Below, one piece after another: positions 5,390-7,284 of a stretch of DNA of 7,284 nt. Made by a program: the position numbers and the translations under genes. Below the pieces are notes generated by a model. The model saw nothing but the letters and a program-made list of their open reading frames with translations. It was not told the origin of the DNA and made no database searches. The stretch lies in contig CAAFSR010000384.1 of assembly GCA_900765705.1 (NCBI GenBank), forward strand, positions 1 through 7,284, in the 5' to 3' direction. Origin of the DNA: an uncultured Faecalibacterium sp. (lineage in GTDB: Bacteria > Bacillota > Clostridia > Oscillospirales > Ruminococcaceae). How positions within the stretch are numbered: the first letter of the stretch is position 1; each line of letters begins with the position of its first letter.

Positions 5390-5432
5390 AAACAACCCGC
5401 CATTTGCAGCGACTGCAAGTAGCGGGTTGTTT
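5390..5432. terminator. Bidirectional rho-independent terminator
   Basis: AAACAACCCGC (5390-5400) and GCGGGTTGTTT (5422-5432) are perfect 11-bp arms. An inner stem TTGCAG/CTGCAA (5404-5409, 5413-5418) sits around a cga loop. A-rich sequence on the left and T-rich ends on both strands suit termination in both directions. It stands between the plus-strand cargo and the minus-strand DUF6061 gene. Confidence 0.85.
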
Positions 5433-5446
5433 GGCCTATTTTGAGG

Positions 5447-5728
5447 TTAGTCTTTCAGTTTGCCATGGTCACAGCCAAGTGAGAGATAATGCTCAATCTC
5501 ACCACTCAGCACAAGCTGGACGCACTCCAAGGGCTTGTTGTATAGTAGCCAATCAAGTTCAGCTCGCTGTGCCGGGGTATTGCCGTATTCGTCCTCGATG
5601 GCAAGGCAGTCAATGGCAATGGCAGAGCCATCAGCGAACTGGGCTTCCGCTCGGTTGGTGTCCATATTATAGTGCCAAGAACGTGCTTTTTGAGAACTAT
5701 TCTGGTCAAAAATTCGATTTTGTTTCAT
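5447..5728 (-). CDS. DUF6061 family protein of conjugative elements
   Basis: A 93-residue protein with the conserved core of DUF6061: ARSWHYNMDTNRAEAQFADGS, IAIDCLAIEDEYGNT and AELDWLLYNKPLE, then a short helix SGEIEHYLSLG. Proteins of this family are common small accessory genes in Tn1549-like elements; their function is unknown. It has no signal peptide and is probably cytoplasmic. The ATG at 5728 is preferred because GAGGG lies about 7 bases upstream; a longer frame from a GTG at 5815 has no SD. The gene follows the truncated topoisomerase by 86 bp and ends at the bidirectional terminator. Confidence 0.8.
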   Translation of the reverse strand: MKQNRIFDQNSSQKARSWHYNMDTNRAEAQFADGSAIAIDCLAIEDEYGNTPAQRAELDWLLYNKPLECVQLVLSGEIEHYLSLGCDHGKLKD

Positions 5729-5814
5729 TTGAATGCCCTCTTTGATGCTTTTATGATTTAGTTTTTTGACGAGATGAGGTCTCTTTTTTCTTTCTCTTGA
5801 GTCACCCAACCGCA

Positions 5815-6135
5815 CTATCCTGCATCCGTTGCACAGACAATGCTATCCACATCTGGGCGGTCCATCAGCTTTTGCAGGATACCAAACTGCTTTTTGGTGG
5901 ACGCAGACACCAGATACTGCCACCTTTCCGGCAGGATGGGCAGATCTGCGATGCTCCACTTGACGTATTTGGCATCGTAGATATTGGGCGGAGCAAGCTC
6001 CACCAGATGACCCACGCACCAGCTTACCAGATAACCGTTGCCCTCAAGGTAGCCGTCCTGACGGTTGGTGGCACCGAGGACTTTGGCGTAGGACATGGCA
6101 ACCGAGGGCTTTTCTGCTACAACTAGAATTGAAAT
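5815..6135 (-). pseudogene. topB: Truncated DNA topoisomerase III (N-terminal fragment)
   Basis: About 106 residues of a type IA topoisomerase, the TopB usually encoded next to DUF4366 in these elements. The start of the TOPRIM domain is clear: ILVVAEKPSVAMSYAKVLGA, then SWCVGHLVELAPP, then DSIVCATDAG. Intact proteins continue TDAGREGE (the metal-binding part) for several hundred more residues, including the active-site tyrosine. Here a TAG follows TDAG directly and no further topoisomerase sequence is present, so the product cannot be active. The probable native start is an ATT at 6135, 7 bases after GGAGGG. A TTG at 6150 is possible but overlaps that SD. The break at about 5817 is likely a deletion junction with sequence upstream of the DUF6061 gene. 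Confidence 0.85.
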
Positions 6136-6142
6136 AAGCGTT

Positions 6143-6148
6143 CCCTCC
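6143..6148 (-). promoter_or_regulatory. SD pointing to an ATT start for topB
   Basis: GGAGGG on the minus strand ends 7 bases before ATT-TCA-ATT-CTA, where ATG would be expected (MSILVVAEKPS). The upstream in-frame TTG overlaps the first base of the SD and cannot use it. Confidence 0.4.
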
Positions 6149-6173
6149 AATCTGTTTTCATTTGGATATGTAC

Positions 6174-6190
6174 GGCGGCAAAATGCCGCC
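6174..6190. repeat. GC-rich hairpin between DUF4366 and topB
   Basis: GGCGGCA (6174-6180) and TGCCGCC (6184-6190) are perfect 7-bp arms with a 3-base loop, a few bases after the DUF4366 stop. No T-run follows on the minus strand, so it is a poor terminator. It may act as an mRNA-stabilising or attenuating hairpin that sets apart DUF4366 and topB expression. Confidence 0.6.
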
Positions 6191-6196
6191 TTGAAA

Positions 6197-6934
6197 TCAG
6201 ATGGGTTCAGTGTCCTGCTCGTCCGGGGTTTCGTCCTCGTCCGGCACATCGGTAGGGATCTCAAAATCGCCCTTGTCCTCGGTGTAGTTTGCATCGGGGT
6301 CGAGGGCTTCTTTTTCGGCTTTTTTCTTCTGCATCTGCTGGTGATAGAAATAGAAGCCGCCACCTGCTGCCAGTGCAATCAGCACCACCACACCCAAAAA
6401 GCCGGATGCGATCTTTGTGACCTTGTTTTCCTTGGGCTGTTCCGTGCCGGATGCTGCCGCTTCTTCGGCGGCTTTTTTCGCTTCTTCCTCGGCTTTCAGC
6501 CTGTCCTGTTCCGCCTGCGCCGCTGCTTCTTTTTCAGCGGTGTAGGCATCGGCAGCATCTTCCTCCATCAGAGCCAGAAGGTCGGCTTCGTCCACAAGGT
6601 TCATAAAGTGAACGGTCTGCTGCCCCTTGGCGTTGCGGTCAATCACCAGATAGAAAGTCGCACCCGACTTCGACACCAGCGTAATGAACTGCTGACCGCT
6701 GCCATCGGAATAGTCGGTGTGGTAATCGTCCACCAGCGTCAAGTTGCCCTCCGGGGTCAGGGCACCGGTCTCCTCATCGGTCACGGTGACTACATCTTCT
6801 TCATCGGTGGTAGAAGTCAGGACGGGCTGTTCCACTTCCTCCACAGGCTCACCACCATAGGCAAAAGCGGGAGCCGCCATGCCAGCGCACAGTGCCACCG
6901 ATACCAGCAGTGCGCCCAGTTTCTTAATCTTCAT
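6197..6934 (-). CDS. DUF4366 (CD1107-type) membrane protein of the conjugation region
   Basis: A 245-residue envelope protein of the DUF4366/CD1107 family found in the transfer modules of Tn1549/CTn elements. A Sec signal peptide occupies residues 1-25 (cleavage near AFA-YGG). The conserved extracellular domain follows at about 68-123 (DGSGQQFITLVSKSGATFYL, VHFMNLVDEADL). Next come a charged Ala/Glu/Lys coiled-coil (about 130-160), one transmembrane helix (about 175-197, ASGFLGVVVLIALAAGGG) and an acidic cytoplasmic tail. It probably belongs to the mating-channel assembly at the cell surface; its precise role is unknown. The ATG at 6934 is chosen since AAGGAGG lies 6 bases upstream; another ATG at 6940 touches the SD. 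It overlaps DUF4315 by 11 bases. Confidence 0.88.
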   Translation of the reverse strand: MKIKKLGALLVSVALCAGMAAPAFAYGGEPVEEVEQPVLTSTTDEEDVVTVTDEETGALTPEGNLTLVDDYHTDYSDGSGQQFITLVSKSGATFYLVIDRNAKGQQTVHFMNLVDEADLLALMEEDAADAYTAEKEAAAQAEQDRLKAEEEAKKAAEEAAASGTEQPKENKVTKIASGFLGVVVLIALAAGGGFYFYHQQMQKKKAEKEALDPDANYTEDKGDFEIPTDVPDEDETPDEQDTEPI

Positions 6935-7187
6935 CTGCATCCTCCTTCTCGAAAGTTGCACCCACGGCAGACAGCGCAGCAGGGTTCGGGGTGGTGGTGG
7001 CAGACTGCCGCAGCAGGGCGGCGAGCTGTTCCGGCGTGACCTTTGCCGTCCGCACCATCTCGTTGACCTCGGCAGAATCTTCCTCCTGAATGCGCCGCTC
7101 CAGGATCTCGATGCGATTGTTCAGCTTGATGCGGCGTTCTTTCTCTTTTGCCAGCATCGCCCGCAGTTTATCCGATTTTTCGCTCAT
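6924..7187 (-). CDS. DUF4315 family protein of the conjugation region
   Basis: An 87-residue soluble protein of the DUF4315 family, regularly found before DUF4366 in Tn1549-like transfer operons. The N-terminal half is a charged coiled-coil (KLRAMLAKEKERRIKLNNRI), followed by EEDSAEVNEMVRTAKVTPEQL, the conserved family signature, and a low-complexity Ala/Thr/Pro tail. Function is unknown. The ATG at 7187 is chosen because GGAG lies 8 bases upstream. An ATG at 7205 overlaps the previous stop (ATGA) but has no SD. Its end contains the SD and start of DUF4366, so the genes are translationally coupled. Confidence 0.87.
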   Translation of the reverse strand: MSEKSDKLRAMLAKEKERRIKLNNRIEILERRIQEEDSAEVNEMVRTAKVTPEQLAALLRQSATTTPNPAALSAVGATFEKEDADED

Positions 7188-7201
7188 AGTAACTTCTCCA
7201 A

Positions 7202-7284
7202 TCATTTTGAAAGCCGTCCGAACCCGGCGAGATGCTTCTCCCAGTAGGACGAGTGAATGTTTGCGTACTTGATGGGGTCTCCGG
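7202..7284 (-). CDS. C-terminal end of an NlpC/P60-type (CD1108-like) protein, partial
   Basis: The last 26 codons of a gene that enters from the right edge. The visible residues IHSSYWEKHLAGFGRLSK match the C-terminal pattern (SYW..H....GR) of CD1108/NlpC-P60-type hydrolases that precede DUF4315 in Tn1549-like elements. Such proteins cut peptidoglycan to let the mating channel through the wall. No catalytic residue is in the window, so the call depends on the tail and gene order. Its TGA overlaps an ATG (ATGA) just before DUF4315. Confidence 0.6.
   Translation of the reverse strand, partial: GDPIKYANIHSSYWEKHLAGFGRLSK

Noticed and set aside
5000..5400. CRISPR array or insertion sequence
   Set aside because: Repeats are too few and irregular for CRISPR, and no transposase motif or terminal inverted repeats are present.
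5404..5745. 113-codon plus-strand frame over the DUF6061 gene
   Set aside because: Starts inside a terminator hairpin and is antisense to a recognisable family.
5760..5820. GTGCGG after the topB stop as the 5' end of a group II intron interrupting topB
   Set aside because: GTGCG alone is weak; no domain V-like hairpin or reverse transcriptase follows and the topoisomerase does not resume.
6136..6378. N-terminal extension of topB upstream of 6150
   Set aside because: It runs out of frame through the end of DUF4366, is Arg/Lys/Thr/Pro-rich and unlike any topoisomerase; the protein starts at about 6135.
6095..7039. Long plus-strand frame (314 codons) opposite topB, DUF4366 and DUF4315
   Set aside because: Antisense shadow of G+C-rich genes; Phe/Gly/His/Arg-rich, no SD, no domain.

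Overview
The window looks like part of an integrative conjugative element of the Tn1549/CTn family from a low-to-mid GC gut Firmicute, probably Oscillospiraceae/Faecalibacterium-like. The host is inferred from protein families and strong Shine-Dalgarno (SD) sites. Both ends carry the usual backbone of such elements on the minus strand. The left end has a MOBQ-type oriT and a DUF3847 gene. The right end has the C-terminal end of a CD1108/NlpC-P60-type gene, DUF4315, DUF4366 (CD1107-type), the N-terminal stump of a topoisomerase III gene and a DUF6061 gene. The backbone is visibly G+C richer than the middle.

Between them, at about 420-5400 on the plus strand, lies an A+T-rich cargo island that is not standard backbone. 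It starts with an ECF-type sigma factor (TTG start) overlapping a DUF4367-type membrane anti-sigma factor, and a strong terminator closes that pair. Just downstream sits a good ECF-type promoter, TGAAAC-N17-CGTTGA. It precedes a run of exported or membrane proteins: a small secreted beta-rich protein (1879), a membrane-anchored protein (2266), a secreted 235-residue protein (2826), a V8/glutamyl-endopeptidase-like serine protease (3693) and a small membrane-anchored protein (4675). The protease seems to carry a twin-arginine (Tat) signal that is only visible if translation starts at an ATA codon.

The island ends in about 380 bp of decayed coding sequence with an in-frame TAG, a 16-bp tandem duplication and a frame break. 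A bidirectional terminator there faces the minus-strand DUF6061 gene. The topoisomerase is cut right after its TDAG motif, so a backbone deletion or replacement probably went along with cargo acquisition.

Working model (inference): the sigma/anti-sigma pair senses an envelope or extracellular signal and switches on the secreted proteins, the protease acts outside the cell, and the membrane-anchored proteins may protect the producer or modulate the protease. I do not recognise the small secreted proteins and assign them no function. Three genes (2266, 3693, topB) have ATA or ATT where ATG is expected.
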